Assembly (NCBI RefSeq): GCF_000188015.2
Contig: NZ_AEUX02000007.1
Coordinates: 372,001-436,000, forward strand
Origin: Streptococcus ictaluri 707-05
GTDB taxonomy: Bacteria > Bacillota > Bacilli > Lactobacillales > Streptococcaceae
Length of the DNA stretch: 64,000 bases
Direction: 5' to 3'
Under the pieces are notes generated by a model. That model saw only the letters and a program-made list of their open reading frames with translations. It made no database searches and was not told where the DNA came from. Below are positions 26,641 to 39,770 of this stretch, in pieces (position 1 is the first letter of the stretch; each line of letters starts with the position of its first letter). Position numbers and translations under genes: made by a program.

Positions 26641-28125
26641 ATGAAAAAATACATTTTAAACCGTATCTTACGATCGCTTGTATCGGTTGCAATGGTGACG
26701 GCTTTAACATATACCATCGTATATACATTAGTACCTACAAGTCTTATTTTCAAACAAGATCCAAACTATAATAAGATGACAACTACGCCTGATAAAAAAG
26801 CTGATTATGAAAATTTGACTTTCCAAAGAATGGGCTATATAAATTATTACAACAGTAGCGAATTGAGAAATAAGGTTTTAAAAGAAAATGGAGCTACTTC
26901 TGATAAATCAAGTTACGAAAAATACGTTAATAAACTTGGAAATGGTTGGAAGTTAAAAACCTTACCCGTAAGTAAAAAATTCTATGCTACTCGTAGTATT
27001 CCTATTTATGAACGCGTTTGGAACTTCTTTTCTAATTTGATTGTTGTTGATCATCCATGGAAAATTCAAGATAAAGAAAATCCTAAGTTGGAACGATACG
27101 TACGCTTTGAAAACGACAAGGCTATTGGCTGGTCTCTTGTTGGTTCGGGAACGAAACATAAGTATTTACTATATGTTAACGGAAAATTCCCATACCTTCA
27201 TCAAAACATTGTAACCCTAAACTTAGGGACCTCTTACCCAACTTATAGTAATATTCCAGTTCTTCAAGTTATCTCACAAGGACAAGGGAAAACACATATT
27301 CAAGATGTAACCTTCCCATCTGGAATCACTAAAAAATCATCCGTTGATATCTATAGTCGTACTTATCGTAACCCCTCAACTATTGATGACTTGACTAAAA
27401 ATAATTATGGTAAAAATGATGCTTACACAAGAACGATTAACAATTATGCTGATCCATCAATGATTCATAATTCCTTTGTCATCGGATTCTTTGGTGTTTT
27501 AATTTCTTACATAATTGGCTTGCCTTTAGGTCTGTTTATGGCACGCTTTAAAAACACTTATTTTGATCGTTTCTCAACGGCAACAATGACTTTCATGCTA
27601 GCTTTACCAAGTATTGCAGTTATTTATGTAGTTCGTTTTATCGGAAGCGCCATTGGTTTGCCAGATTCTTTCCCTATGTTAGGTGCTTCAGACCCTCGTT
27701 CATATGTTTTACCGGCTGTTATTTTAGGTATCTTAGGTATTCCTGTTACCGTTATCTGGTTCCGTCGTTATCTGGTGGACCTTCAAGCCAGTGACTGGGT
27801 AAGATTTGCGCGAGCAAAAGGATTATCAGAGTCAGAGATTTATAAAGATCACCTCTTTAAAAATGCTATGGTACCGATTGTTTCTGGTATTCCTGCAAGT
27901 ATTATTTTAGCGATTAGTGGCGCAACTTTAACAGAGACTGTTTTTGCCTTCCCAGGAATGGGTAAAATGCTTATAGACTCTATTAAATCGGCTAATAATT
28001 CTATGATTGTTGGTTTAACCTTTATTTTCACCGTCTTATCTATTATTTCACTTTTGTTAGGCGATATTGCTATGACATTAGTAGATCCGCGTATTAAATT
28101 ATCAGCAAAAAAAGGAGGTAAATAA
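26641..28125 (+). CDS. oppB: Oligopeptide ABC transporter, permease OppB
   Basis: OppB is one of the two membrane subunits. The 494-residue protein has an N-terminal membrane segment, a long extracellular insert (residues about 35-270, typical for streptococcal OppB/AmiC), and a BPD_transp_1 domain from about residue 275 with the EAA loop [26 protein letters not shown] precedes ATG 26641; a slightly longer reading has no site. oppC starts two bases after its stop. Confidence 0.94.
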   Translation: MKKYILNRILRSLVSVAMVTALTYTIVYTLVPTSLIFKQDPNYNKMTTTPDKKADYENLTFQRMGYINYYNSSELRNKVLKENGATSDKSSYEKYVNKLGNGWKLKTLPVSKKFYATRSIPIYERVWNFFSNLIVVDHPWKIQDKENPKLERYVRFENDKAIGWSLVGSGTKHKYLLYVNGKFPYLHQNIVTLNLGTSYPTYSNIPVLQVISQGQGKTHIQDVTFPSGITKKSSVDIYSRTYRNPSTIDDLTKNNYGKNDAYTRTINNYADPSMIHNSFVIGFFGVLISYIIGLPLGLFMARFKNTYFDRFSTATMTFMLALPSIAVIYVVRFIGSAIGLPDSFPMLGASDPRSYVLPAVILGILGIPVTVIWFRRYLVDLQASDWVRFARAKGLSESEIYKDHLFKNAMVPIVSGIPASIILAISGATLTETVFAFPGMGKMLIDSIKSANNSMIVGLTFIFTVLSIISLLLGDIAMTLVDPRIKLSAKKGGK

Positions 28126-28127
28126 AT

Positions 28128-29054
28128 ATGGAAACAATTGAACAATCAAAATTTCAATTTGTTGAACGTGATAGTAGAGCCTCCGAAGTCATTGATTCTC
28201 CTGCTTACTCTTATTGGAAGTCAGTTTTTAGACAGTTCTTTTCAAAAAAATCCACCCTTTTGATGTTGACTATTCTTGTGGCGATTTTGCTGATGAGTTT
28301 TATTTACCCGGTCTTTGCTAATTATGACTTTGGAGATGTCAGCAATATTAATGACTTTTCTAAACGCTATATCTGGCCAAACGCGGAGTACTGGTTCGGT
28401 ACTGATAAAAATGGTCAATCTCTTTTTGATGGGGTTTGGTATGGTGCACGAAATTCTATTTTGATTTCGGTTATTGCTACCCTGATTAATATCACAATTG
28501 GAGTTGTCTTAGGTGCTATTTGGGGTGTCTCAAAAACATTCGATAAAATTATGATTGAGATTTACAATATTATCTCAAACATTCCATCGATGTTAATCAT
28601 TATTGTATTGACTTACTCTCTAGGCGCTGGGTTCTGGAATCTTATTTTAGCATTTTGTATTACGGGTTGGATTGGTGTTGCTTATTCTATTCGTGTGCAA
28701 ATCTTGCGTTACCGTGATTTAGAGTACAACCTTGCTAGTCAAACACTAGGAACACCTATGTATAAGATTGCGGCTAAAAATCTTTTACCTCAATTGGTTT
28801 CGGTCATTGTGACTATGTTGTCTCAAATGCTACCAATTTATATTTCATCTGAAGCCTTTTTATCTTTCTTTGGAATAGGGCTTCCGACAACAACACCAAG
28901 TTTAGGGCGTTTAATTGCTAATTATTCTAGCAACTTAACAACAAATGCTTATCTCTTTTGTATTCCTTTGTTGACTTTGATTTTAGTTTCGTTACCACTT
29001 TACATTGTCGGACAAAATCTAGCTGATGCTAGTGATCCACGTTCACATAGATAG
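28128..29054 (+). CDS. oppC: Oligopeptide ABC transporter, permease OppC
   Basis: OppC is the second permease subunit, 308 residues. It has the OppC_N region ([20 protein letters not shown]), the [20 protein letters not shown] signature and a BPD_transp_1 domain with five membrane segments. AAAGGAGG lies directly before the start. It sits between oppB (two bases) and oppD (eight bases). Confidence 0.95.
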   Translation: METIEQSKFQFVERDSRASEVIDSPAYSYWKSVFRQFFSKKSTLLMLTILVAILLMSFIYPVFANYDFGDVSNINDFSKRYIWPNAEYWFGTDKNGQSLFDGVWYGARNSILISVIATLINITIGVVLGAIWGVSKTFDKIMIEIYNIISNIPSMLIIIVLTYSLGAGFWNLILAFCITGWIGVAYSIRVQILRYRDLEYNLASQTLGTPMYKIAAKNLLPQLVSVIVTMLSQMLPIYISSEAFLSFFGIGLPTTTPSLGRLIANYSSNLTTNAYLFCIPLLTLILVSLPLYIVGQNLADASDPRSHR

Positions 29055-29062
29055 GAGTTAAA

Positions 29063-30133
29063 ATGACAAATAATAAAAATGTAATCTTAACTGCCAAAGA
29101 TGTGGTAGTGGAATTTGATGTACGTGATCGTGTTTTAACAGCTATTAGAGATGTTTCTCTAGAGTTAGTTGAAGGAGAAGTTCTCGCCTTTGTTGGAGAA
29201 TCAGGCTCAGGTAAATCTGTTTTAACCAAGACATTTACAGGAATGCTAGAATCAAATGGCCGAATTGCGAATGGTTCTATTCAATACCGTGGTCAAGAAT
29301 TGACTGACCTGAAAACAAATAAAGATTGGGCGCCTATCCGTGGTGCAAAGATTGCTACAATCTTCCAAGATCCAATGACTAGTTTAAGTCCGATCAAAAC
29401 GATTGGAAGTCAAATTACAGAAGTCATTATTAAGCATCAAAAACTAGATCGTAAGAAAGCTAAAAAGTTGGCTTTGGATTATATGAACAAGGTAGGTATT
29501 CCAGATGCTGAGAAGCGTTTTGAAGATTTTCCTTTTGAATATTCAGGAGGTATGCGTCAGCGTATCGTTATTGCCATTGCTTTAGCTTGCCGTCCGGATA
29601 TTTTAATCTGTGATGAGCCAACTACAGCTTTGGATGTTACTATTCAAGCTCAGATTATTAAACTACTTAAAGATTTACAAAAAGAGTATGAATTTACCAT
29701 CATTTTCATCACACATGACTTAGGAGTCGTAGCGAGTATTGCAGATAAAGTTGCTGTGATGTATGCTGGGGAAATCGTAGAATTTGGAACTGTTGAAGAA
29801 ATTTTTTATGATCCGAGACATCCATATACTTGGAGCCTTTTATCAAGTCTTCCTCAGTTGGCAAATGAGTCAGGTGGATTGTATTCTATTCCTGGAACGC
29901 CACCATCGTTATATTCTCCAGTTATAGGGGATGCATTTGCTTTACGTTCAGAGTATGCAATGGTTCTTGATTTTGAACAAGCTCCTCCAGTTTTTAATGT
30001 TTCTGAAACACATTGGGCAAAAAGTTGGCTCTTACACCCAGATGCTCCTAAAGTAGAAAAACCTGAAGTGATTCAAGACTTACATCAAAAGATTCTGCAA
30101 AAAATATCCCGTCAGGAGGAAGGAAATGACTGA
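29063..30133 (+). CDS. oppD: Oligopeptide ABC transporter, ATPase OppD
   Basis: OppD is one of two ATPases of the permease, 356 residues. Motifs: Walker [10 protein letters not shown], signature [15 protein letters not shown], Walker [14 protein letters not shown]-loop THDLGV. The C-terminal oligo_HPY domain is present (residues about 235-300). Its end overlaps oppF by eight bases, which couples translation of the two ATPases. Confidence 0.95.
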   Translation: MTNNKNVILTAKDVVVEFDVRDRVLTAIRDVSLELVEGEVLAFVGESGSGKSVLTKTFTGMLESNGRIANGSIQYRGQELTDLKTNKDWAPIRGAKIATIFQDPMTSLSPIKTIGSQITEVIIKHQKLDRKKAKKLALDYMNKVGIPDAEKRFEDFPFEYSGGMRQRIVIAIALACRPDILICDEPTTALDVTIQAQIIKLLKDLQKEYEFTIIFITHDLGVVASIADKVAVMYAGEIVEFGTVEEIFYDPRHPYTWSLLSSLPQLANESGGLYSIPGTPPSLYSPVIGDAFALRSEYAMVLDFEQAPPVFNVSETHWAKSWLLHPDAPKVEKPEVIQDLHQKILQKISRQEEGND

Positions 30134-31049
30134 TAAATTAGTCGAAGTAAAAGACCTAGAAATTTCCTTCGGTAAAGGAAAGAAAAAATTTGTTGCCGTT
30201 AAAAATGCCAATTTCTTTATCAAAAAAGGAGAAACATTCTCTTTAGTTGGTGAATCCGGAAGTGGTAAAACAACGATTGGCCGAGCAATAATCGGACTCA
30301 ATGAGACAAGCTCAGGACAAATCATCTATGATGGTAAGGTTATTAATGGAAAACGCACACGATCAGAAAATAGTGATTTGATTCGTAAAATACAAATGAT
30401 TTTTCAAGATCCTGCAGCCAGTCTTAATGAGCGTGCTACAGTTGATTACATCATTTCTGAGGGACTTTATAATTTTAAGTTGTTCAAAGATGAAGATGAG
30501 CGTAAAAATAAAATTAAAAATATGTTGACAGAGGTTGGTCTGCTTCCTGAACATTTAACACGGTATCCACATGAGTTTTCAGGAGGTCAGCGTCAGCGTA
30601 TTGGTATTGCAAGAGCTCTTGTTATGGATCCTGAGTTTGTGATTGCGGATGAGCCAATTTCAGCATTGGATGTTTCAGTTCGCGCACAGGTTTTAAACCT
30701 GCTAAAACGAATGCAGGCTGAAAAGGGGTTGACCTATCTTTTTATTGCGCATGATTTATCTGTTGTTCGATTTATCTCAGACCGTATTGCCGTAATCCAC
30801 AAAGGGGTGATTGTTGAAGTCGCAGAAACAGAAGAACTTTTTAATCATCCAATCCACCCTTATACTAAATCACTACTTTCAGCAGTTCCAATCCCGGATC
30901 CAATTTTAGAAAGACAAAAGCAACTAGTGGTTTACAATCCTGATCAACATGATTATACAGAAGATAAGCCATCAATGGTTGAGTTAAAACCAGGACACTT
31001 TGTATGGGCAAACCAAGCAGAAGTCGAAGCTTATCGCAAATCTATTTAA
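30126..31049 (+). CDS. oppF: Oligopeptide ABC transporter, ATPase OppF
   Basis: The second ATPase of the permease, 307 residues. Motifs: Walker [10 protein letters not shown], signature [15 protein letters not shown], Walker [14 protein letters not shown]-loop AHDLSV, and a C-terminal oligo_HPY domain with [24 protein letters not shown] upstream lies inside oppD. It is the last gene before the rRNA operon. Confidence 0.95.
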   Translation: MTDKLVEVKDLEISFGKGKKKFVAVKNANFFIKKGETFSLVGESGSGKTTIGRAIIGLNETSSGQIIYDGKVINGKRTRSENSDLIRKIQMIFQDPAASLNERATVDYIISEGLYNFKLFKDEDERKNKIKNMLTEVGLLPEHLTRYPHEFSGGQRQRIGIARALVMDPEFVIADEPISALDVSVRAQVLNLLKRMQAEKGLTYLFIAHDLSVVRFISDRIAVIHKGVIVEVAETEELFNHPIHPYTKSLLSAVPIPDPILERQKQLVVYNPDQHDYTEDKPSMVELKPGHFVWANQAEVEAYRKSI

Positions 31050-31070
31050 AAGAGGTTTAGCCTCTTTTTT
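31048..31070 (+). terminator. Terminator of the opp operon
   Basis: AAAAGAGG pairs with CCTCTTTTTT over a four-base loop. It overlaps the oppF stop and stands 17 bases before the rrn promoter. Confidence 0.85.
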
Positions 31071-31086
31071 ATTTTTTAAAAAATGG

Positions 31087-31115
31087 TTGACAGAGACAAG
31101 TTGATCTAGTATACT
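31087..31115 (+). promoter_or_regulatory. rRNA operon promoter P1
   Basis: TTGACA, 17 bases, TATACT. Confidence 0.85.
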
Positions 31116-31169
31116 AATAAAATTGTCAGATGAGAGGACGCGTCAGTGAAAGAAACTGAAAAAAAGTAG

Positions 31170-31198
31170 TTGACAAGTTTTCTTAGATTTGATAGAAT
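31170..31198 (+). promoter_or_regulatory. rRNA operon promoter P2
   Basis: TTGACA, 17 bases, TAGAAT; 83 bases downstream of P1, the usual tandem arrangement of rrn promoters. Confidence 0.85.
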
Positions 31199-31223
31199 AA
31201 AGAAGTTGTCTCGCAAGAGATAA

Positions 31224-31249
31224 AGACCTTTGAGAACTGAATAAGACGA
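31224..31249 (+). other. 16S processing stem, 5' arm
   Basis: AAGACCTTTGAGAACTGAAT and the next six bases pair with the 3' arm at 32914-32939. This is the usual RNase III stem around pre-16S rRNA. Confidence 0.75.
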
Positions 31250-31343
31250 ACCAAACGTGAGGGTGATATGGAGACATATTACCCGTCAAAAAACGAGAAA
31301 TAAATCTGTCAGCGACAGAAAAGAACGAGTAAGTTCAAACTAT

Positions 31344-32896
<1,553 letters not shown>

Positions 32897-32913
32897 AAAT
32901 GGAATACGTTTAT

Positions 32914-32939
32914 CGTCTTATTTAGTTTTGAGAGGTCTT
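32914..32939 (+). other. 16S processing stem, 3' arm
   Basis: CGTCTTATTTAGTTTTGAGA and the following GGTCTT pair with 31224-31249, enclosing the 16S gene. Confidence 0.75.
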
Positions 32940-32941
32940 GT

Positions 32942-33014
32942 GGGGCCTTAGCTCAGCTGGGAGAGCGCCTGCTTTGCACGCAGGAGGTCAGCGGTTCGAT
33001 CCCGCTAGGCTCCA
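32942..33014 (+). tRNA. tRNA-Ala (TGC)
   Basis: Full cloverleaf in the 16S-23S spacer. Acceptor GGGGCCT / AGGCTCC, anticodon TGC in CTTTGCACGC, GGTTCGATCCC T arm. The CCA end is not encoded. Confidence 0.97.
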
Positions 33015-33160
33015 TTAAAACAGGATACTAACAGACGGTTCGCTTGCGAAAACTTCTGTAGAAAATTAGGAAACTGACAAAGTGTGTTTACACACAAGGA
33101 AGTTTATCTATTTTCCTAAGAAGTTAGTCTGGAGTTCAACTCAAGTTTCTGTTTTATCTA

Positions 33161-33191
33161 TAGTCCATTGAAAATTGAATATCTATATCAA
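33161..33191 (+). other. 23S processing stem, 5' arm
   Basis: TAGTCCATTGAAAATTGAAT and the following bases pair with 36221-36255, enclosing the 23S gene. Confidence 0.7.
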
Positions 33192-33286
33192 ATTCCACGA
33201 TCAGAAATGATTGTAGAAAAGTAACAAGAAATAAACCGAAAACGCTGTAAGTATTTAATGAGTTTAGGTCGCAAGACCAAAAATAA

Positions 33287-36188
<2,902 letters not shown>

Positions 36189-36220
36189 ACCGAAGTCAAT
36201 ATTGACAGCGAGGCGGTTTC

Positions 36221-36255
36221 TTGATAGAATATAGATATTCAATTTTGAGTGGACT
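36221..36255 (+). other. 23S processing stem, 3' arm
   Basis: Pairs with 33161-33191 (ATAGATATTCAATTTTGAGT is the core), as expected for pre-23S processing. Confidence 0.7.
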
Positions 36256-36277
36256 ACACAAGTAGTGCCCAAAAGAG

Positions 36278-36392
36278 TTAAGTGACGATAGCCTAGGAGA
36301 TACACCTGTACCCATGCCGAACACAGCAGTTAAGCCCTAGAACGCCTGAAGTAGTTGGGGGTTGCCCCCTGTTAGATATGGTAGTCGCTTAG
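36278..36392 (+). rRNA. 5S ribosomal RNA
   Basis: 115 bases starting TTAAGTGACGATAGCC with the conserved CCATGCCGAACACAGCAGTT and ending GGTAGTCGCTTAG; terminal strands are complementary. Confidence 0.96.
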
Positions 36393-36407
36393 CTTATACC
36401 ACTCAAT

Positions 36408-36480
36408 GGGAGTTTAGCTCAGCTGGGAGAGCATCTGCCTTACAAGCAGAGGGTCAGCGGTTCGATCCCGTTAACTCCCA
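36408..36480 (+). tRNA. tRNA-Val (TAC)
   Basis: Acceptor GGGAGTT / AACTCCC, anticodon loop CTTACAA. First of 17 tRNA genes after 5S. Confidence 0.96.
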
Positions 36481-36497
36481 TAGTATTAAAAGATACA

Positions 36498-36570
36498 GGT
36501 CCCGTAGTGTAGCGGTTATCACGTCGCCCTGTCACGGCGAAGATCGCGGGTTCGATTCCCGTCGGGACCG
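36498..36570 (+). tRNA. tRNA-Asp (GTC)
   Basis: Acceptor GGTCCCG / CGGGACC, anticodon GTC in CCTGTCACGG, discriminator G. Confidence 0.96.
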
Positions 36571-36572
36571 TC

Positions 36573-36595
36573 AAAATAGTCCAATGGACTATTTT
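36573..36595. other. Perfect hairpin between tRNA-Asp and tRNA-Lys
   Basis: AAAATAGTCC pairs perfectly with GGACTATTTT over an AAT loop. No T run follows, so it may act in processing or attenuation of the tRNA transcript rather than as a terminator. Confidence 0.6.
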
Positions 36596-36640
36596 AAGTT
36601 GGAGATGAAGCAAGTAAAGTTGTAGCAGTTTCAACAAAAA

Positions 36641-36713
36641 GACTCGTTAGCTCAGTTGGTAGAGCAATTGACTTTTAATCAATGGGTCACTGGTTCGAGC
36701 CCAGTACGGGTCA
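36641..36713 (+). tRNA. tRNA-Lys (TTT)
   Basis: Acceptor GACTCGT / ACGGGTC, anticodon TTT in ACTTTTAATC. Confidence 0.96.
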
Positions 36714-36718
36714 TATAG

Positions 36719-36800
36719 GCGGGTTTGGCGGAATTGGCAGACGCACCAGATTTAGGATCTGGCGCTTAACGGCGTGGGGGTTCAAGTCCCTTAACCCGCA
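36719..36800 (+). tRNA. tRNA-Leu (TAG)
   Basis: Class II tRNA with long variable arm; acceptor GCGGGTT / AACCCGC, anticodon TAG in ATTTAGGAT. Confidence 0.95.
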
Positions 36801-36810
36801 TAAAAGATTA

Positions 36811-36883
36811 GCCGGCTTAGCTCAGTTGGTAGAGCATCTGATTTGTAATCAGAGGGTCGCGTGTTCAAGTCATGTAGCCGGCA
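36811..36883 (+). tRNA. tRNA-Thr (TGT)
   Basis: Acceptor GCCGGCT / AGCCGGC, anticodon TGT in ATTTGTAAT. Confidence 0.96.
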
Positions 36884-36895
36884 TTGAAAAAAGTT

Positions 36896-36967
36896 GCGAA
36901 CGTAGTTCAGTGGTAGAACACCACCTTGCCAAGGTGGGGGTCGCGGGTTCGAATCCCGTCGTTCGCT
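36896..36967 (+). tRNA. tRNA-Gly (GCC)
   Basis: Acceptor GCGAACG / CGTTCGC, anticodon GCC in CTTGCCAAG. Confidence 0.96.
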
Positions 36968-36975
36968 TTTGAGGA

Positions 36976-37060
36976 GCCGGGGTGGCGGAACTGGCAGACG
37001 CACAGGACTTAAAATCCTGCGATGGTTCACATCGTACCGGTTCGATTCCGGTCCTCGGCA
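36976..37060 (+). tRNA. tRNA-Leu (TAA)
   Basis: Class II tRNA; acceptor GCCGGGG / CCTCGGC, anticodon TAA in ACTTAAAAT. Confidence 0.95.
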
Positions 37061-37075
37061 TTAATTTAATATAGA

Positions 37076-37149
37076 GCACCCTTAGCTCAACTGGATAGAG
37101 TACCTGACTACGAATCAGGCGGTTAGAGGTTCGACTCCTCTAGGGTGCA
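37076..37149 (+). tRNA. tRNA-Arg (ACG)
   Basis: Acceptor GCACCCT / AGGGTGC, anticodon ACG in ACTACGAAT (read as ICG). Confidence 0.96.
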
Positions 37150-37155
37150 TCAGTT

Positions 37156-37229
37156 CGGGAAGTAGCTCAGCTTGGTAGAGTACTTGGTTTGGGACCAAGG
37201 TGTCGCAGGTTCGAATCCTGTCTTCCCGA
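37156..37229 (+). tRNA. tRNA-Pro (TGG)
   Basis: Acceptor CGGGAAG / CTTCCCG, anticodon TGG in GTTTGGGAC. Confidence 0.96.
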
Positions 37230-37234
37230 TTGAT

Positions 37235-37308
37235 GGCGGTGTAGCTCAGCTGGCTAGAGCGTCCGGTTCATACCCGGGAGGTCGGGGGTTCGATCCCCTT
37301 CGCCGCTA
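37235..37308 (+). tRNA. tRNA-Met (CAT), elongator
   Basis: Anticodon CAT in GTTCATACC; body GGCGGTGTAGCTCAGCTGGC resembles the elongator methionine tRNA of Firmicutes. Confidence 0.88.
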
Positions 37309-37329
37309 TTTGTTTTTATGGATGACTTT

Positions 37330-37403
37330 GGACCTTTAGCTCAACTGGTTAGAGCACTCGGCTCATAACCGAGCGGTCGTAGGTTCGAGTCCTACAAGGT
37401 CCA
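37330..37403 (+). tRNA. CAT-anticodon tRNA, probably tRNA-Ile2
   Basis: Acceptor GGACCTT / AAGGTCC, anticodon CAT in GCTCATAAC. The body resembles the Firmicutes isoleucine tRNA whose C34 is changed to lysidine by TilS and which reads AUA. Automatic tools often call it Met. The modified base cannot be seen in DNA. Confidence 0.75.
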
Positions 37404-37411
37404 TATCATTT

Positions 37412-37501
37412 GGAGGATTACCCAAGTCCGGCTGAAGGGAACGGTCTTGAAAACCGTCAGGCGTGTAAAAGCGTGCGTGGGTTCGAATCCCACATCCTCC
37501 T
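37412..37501 (+). tRNA. tRNA-Ser (TGA)
   Basis: Class II tRNA of about 90 bases; acceptor GGAGGAT / ATCCTCC, anticodon TGA in TCTTGAAAA. Confidence 0.95.
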
Positions 37502-37511
37502 TTAAAAATAA

Positions 37512-37585
<74 letters not shown>

Positions 37586-37605
37586 TACATAAGATTTATG
37601 TAGTT

Positions 37606-37678
37606 GGCTCGGTAGCTCAGTTGGTAGAGCAATGGATTGAAGCTCCATGTGTCGGCGGTTCGATTCCGTCTCGCGCCA
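37606..37678 (+). tRNA. tRNA-Phe (GAA)
   Basis: Anticodon GAA in ATTGAAGCT. The acceptor stem GGCTCGG / TCGCGCC contains one T-C mismatch at the fourth pair. The rest of the cloverleaf is sound. Confidence 0.93.
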
Positions 37679-37687
37679 TATTATATT

Positions 37688-37758
37688 GCGGGTGTAGTTT
37701 AGTGGTAAAACTACAGCCTTCCAAGCTGTTGTCGCGAGTTCGATTCTCGTCACCCGCT
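37688..37758 (+). tRNA. tRNA-Gly (TCC)
   Basis: Acceptor GCGGGTG / CACCCGC, anticodon TCC in CTTCCAAG. Confidence 0.96.
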
Positions 37759-37790
37759 TTATAGTTTTCCCAAGCTATATATTTAAGCTT

Positions 37791-37864
<74 letters not shown>

Positions 37865-37868
37865 TTTT

Positions 37869-37956
37869 GGAGAATTACTCAAGAGGTTGAAGAGGACGGT
37901 TTGCTAAATCGTTAGGTCGGGTAACTGGCGCAAGGGTTCGAATCCCTTATTCTCCG
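37869..37956 (+). tRNA. tRNA-Ser (GCT)
   Basis: Class II tRNA; acceptor GGAGAAT / ATTCTCC, anticodon GCT in TTTGCTAAA. Last tRNA of the cluster. Confidence 0.95.
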
Positions 37957-37965
37957 TATAATATG

Positions 37966-37996
37966 AAAAAAGATGATCTTGAATGGTCTTTTTTTA
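37966..37996 (+). terminator. Terminator of the rrn/tRNA operon
   Basis: AAAAAAGATGAT can pair with ATGGTCTTTTTT, followed by T residues, 10 bases after the last tRNA. Pairing has one mismatch. Confidence 0.65.
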
Positions 37997-38193
37997 ATGT
38001 TCTATTCTGATCATGTCTCATATAATATTATGCATATATTTCGGGGTTAGGTATTTTTATAACTAACTGATGTGTTTTAATTTAGTTTGATCTAAGCTGT
38101 CAAAAGACAATGACGTTTAAAAACTTCTGATATCATACGATAGGAATCTGTTTAATGTTTTTAAGTAATTAACCGCCAAGGGGATTTTACAAT

Positions 38194-38202
38194 TTATCCA
38201 CA
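38194..38202 (+). promoter_or_regulatory. Consensus DnaA box
   Basis: TTATCCACA, a perfect DnaA box, in the 400-base gap between the tRNA cluster and pcsB. Apart from this, the terminator, the WalR box and the pcsB promoter, I see nothing in the gap. Confidence 0.55.
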
Positions 38203-38277
38203 TGTTAATAAGTACTTTTTATTGAACTTGGGAAAGTTTAGCTTAATTCCCTTTTTTTATTATTTATTACACATAAC

Positions 38278-38293
38278 TGTAACAATTGCGTAA
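38278..38293 (+). promoter_or_regulatory. WalR (VicR)-type operator of pcsB
   Basis: TGTAA, six bases, CGTAA. The WalR consensus is two TGTWA half-sites six bases apart; only one position differs. It ends about 20 bases before the -10 of pcsB, a position suited to activation. WalRK (VicRK) is known to control pcsB in streptococci. Confidence 0.7.
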
Positions 38294-38312
38294 CATTACT
38301 TGCTTCTTTTTT

Positions 38313-38321
38313 TGGTAAAAT
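38313..38321 (+). promoter_or_regulatory. Extended -10 promoter of pcsB
   Basis: TGGTAAAAT. There is no good -35, consistent with dependence on an activator bound at the TGTAA box just upstream. Confidence 0.65.
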
Positions 38322-38358
38322 ATAAGATGTCTTATCGAAAAGGAGTAGTTTTTTTATT

Positions 38359-39609
38359 ATGAAAAAAAGAATTTTATCAGCAGTTCTTGTAAGTGGTGTA
38401 ACCCTTGGAGCAGCAACAACAGTAGGAGCTAATGAAATAGATTCTAAAATTGCAGCAGCAGAATCAACTATTTCATCTCTTAATGCCGAACAACAAGCGA
38501 CTCGTAACCAAGTTGTGGCATTGCAAGCACAAGTTAGTTCACTACAATCAGAACAAGATAAATTGGCAGCAAGAAACACAGAACTTGAAGAACTTTCAAG
38601 ACAATTTGAACAAGAAATTCAAGCTCTTACAAGCCAAATTATTGCTCGTAATGAAAAATTAAAGAATCAAGCGCGTAGTGCTTATAAAAACAATGAAACT
38701 TCAGGTTACATTAATGCACTTTTGAATTCTAAATCAATTTCTGATGTTGTCTCTCGTTTAGTAGCTATTAACAGAGCCGTTTCTGCTAATACCAAAATGT
38801 TAGAAAAACAAAAAGCTGATAAAGTTTCCCTTGAAGAAAAACAAGCAGCTAACCAAGATGCTATCAATACAATTGCAGCTAATGTTGCAATGATTGAAGA
38901 AAATCAAAATACTTTACGTACTCAACAAGCTAATTTAGAAGCAGCAACTGCTACTTTAGCTCTTCAATTAGCATCCGCTACTGAAGATAAGGCTAATTTG
39001 GTAGCTCAAAAAGAAGCGGCTGAAAAAGCAGCTGCTGAAGCTTTGGCACAAGAACAAGCAGCAAAAGCTAAGGCAAAAGAGCAAGCTGCTCAACAAGCGT
39101 CATCCGTTGAGGCAGCAAAAGCTACAGTGGTAGCTCCAGTTGCTACACCAGTTTCTGAAGCTGTAACAGCAGCACCAGTAGCTCAACAATCAGATCCATC
39201 TACACCTGCTCCAATTACTGCACCAGCGGCGAAAGTAGCACCAGCTCCTGTTATGGCGACACCAGTGGCTCGTCCACAAGTGACCTATAGTGCTAATAAT
39301 ACTTATCCTGTAGGACAATGTACTTGGGGTGCTAAATCATTAGCTCCTTGGGCAGGAAATAACTGGGGTAATGGTGGACAATGGGCTTATAGCGCTCAAG
39401 CAGCGGGCTTCTCAGTTGCTTCAACACCTATGGCGGGAGCAATTGCAGTTTGGAACGATGGAGGCTATGGTCACGTAGCTGTAGTTGTTGAAGTACAAAG
39501 TGCATCAAACATCCGCGTTATGGAATCAAACTTCAACGGATGTCAGTATGTTGCTGACCACCGTGGTTGGTTTAACCCATCTGGTGTTGTATTTATCTAT
39601 CCACGCTAA
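38359..39609 (+). CDS. pcsB: Peptidoglycan hydrolase PcsB (CHAP domain)
   Basis: PcsB splits peptidoglycan at division and works with FtsEX. The 416-residue secreted protein has a signal peptide (cleavage near TVGA before NEIDSK) and a long coiled coil (residues about 28-245; repeated Ala/Gln/Glu helices). An Ala/Pro/Val-rich linker (about 246-310) and a C-terminal CHAP domain follow, with catalytic Cys in VGQCTWGAK (about 321) and His in GYGHVAVV (about 372). In S. pyogenes the homologue is also known as SibA, an immunoglobulin-binding protein. AAAAGGAG precedes the start. It is monocistronic with its own terminator. Confidence 0.95.
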   Translation: MKKRILSAVLVSGVTLGAATTVGANEIDSKIAAAESTISSLNAEQQATRNQVVALQAQVSSLQSEQDKLAARNTELEELSRQFEQEIQALTSQIIARNEKLKNQARSAYKNNETSGYINALLNSKSISDVVSRLVAINRAVSANTKMLEKQKADKVSLEEKQAANQDAINTIAANVAMIEENQNTLRTQQANLEAATATLALQLASATEDKANLVAQKEAAEKAAAEALAQEQAAKAKAKEQAAQQASSVEAAKATVVAPVATPVSEAVTAAPVAQQSDPSTPAPITAPAAKVAPAPVMATPVARPQVTYSANNTYPVGQCTWGAKSLAPWAGNNWGNGGQWAYSAQAAGFSVASTPMAGAIAVWNDGGYGHVAVVVEVQSASNIRVMESNFNGCQYVADHRGWFNPSGVVFIYPR

Positions 39610-39617
39610 TAATATCT

Positions 39618-39648
39618 TAAACTAGAACATTTTTGTTCTAGTTTTTTT
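39618..39648 (+). terminator. Terminator of pcsB
   Basis: AAACTAGAACA pairs with TGTTCTAGTTT over a TTTT loop, followed by a T run. Confidence 0.88.
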
Positions 39649-39720
39649 ATTTATTTTTTTAAAAGAAGAAGAGTGTAATTGAGGTTCTTTCTAGTGTCAT
39701 TTTTAATTTCATTTGATAAT

Positions 39721-39749
39721 TTGTTTAAAAAACGTTAAAATGGTATAGG
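39721..39749 (+). promoter_or_regulatory. Possible promoter of prs
   Basis: TTGTTT, 17 bases, TATAGG with an upstream TG (TGGTATAGG). The -10 is weak. It ends 21 bases before the start codon. Confidence 0.4.
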
Positions 39750-39770
39750 ATTAAAACTTTGGAGGAAAAA

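Noticed and set aside
38161..38210. Replication origin
   Set aside because: One DnaA box per intergenic gap, no box cluster, no dnaA or dnaN nearby; oriC is not in this window.
38238..38579. Minus-strand ORF of 113 codons over the pcsB promoter and start
   Set aside because: It runs through the pcsB promoter and coding start and its translation mirrors the pcsB coiled coil; no ribosome binding site.
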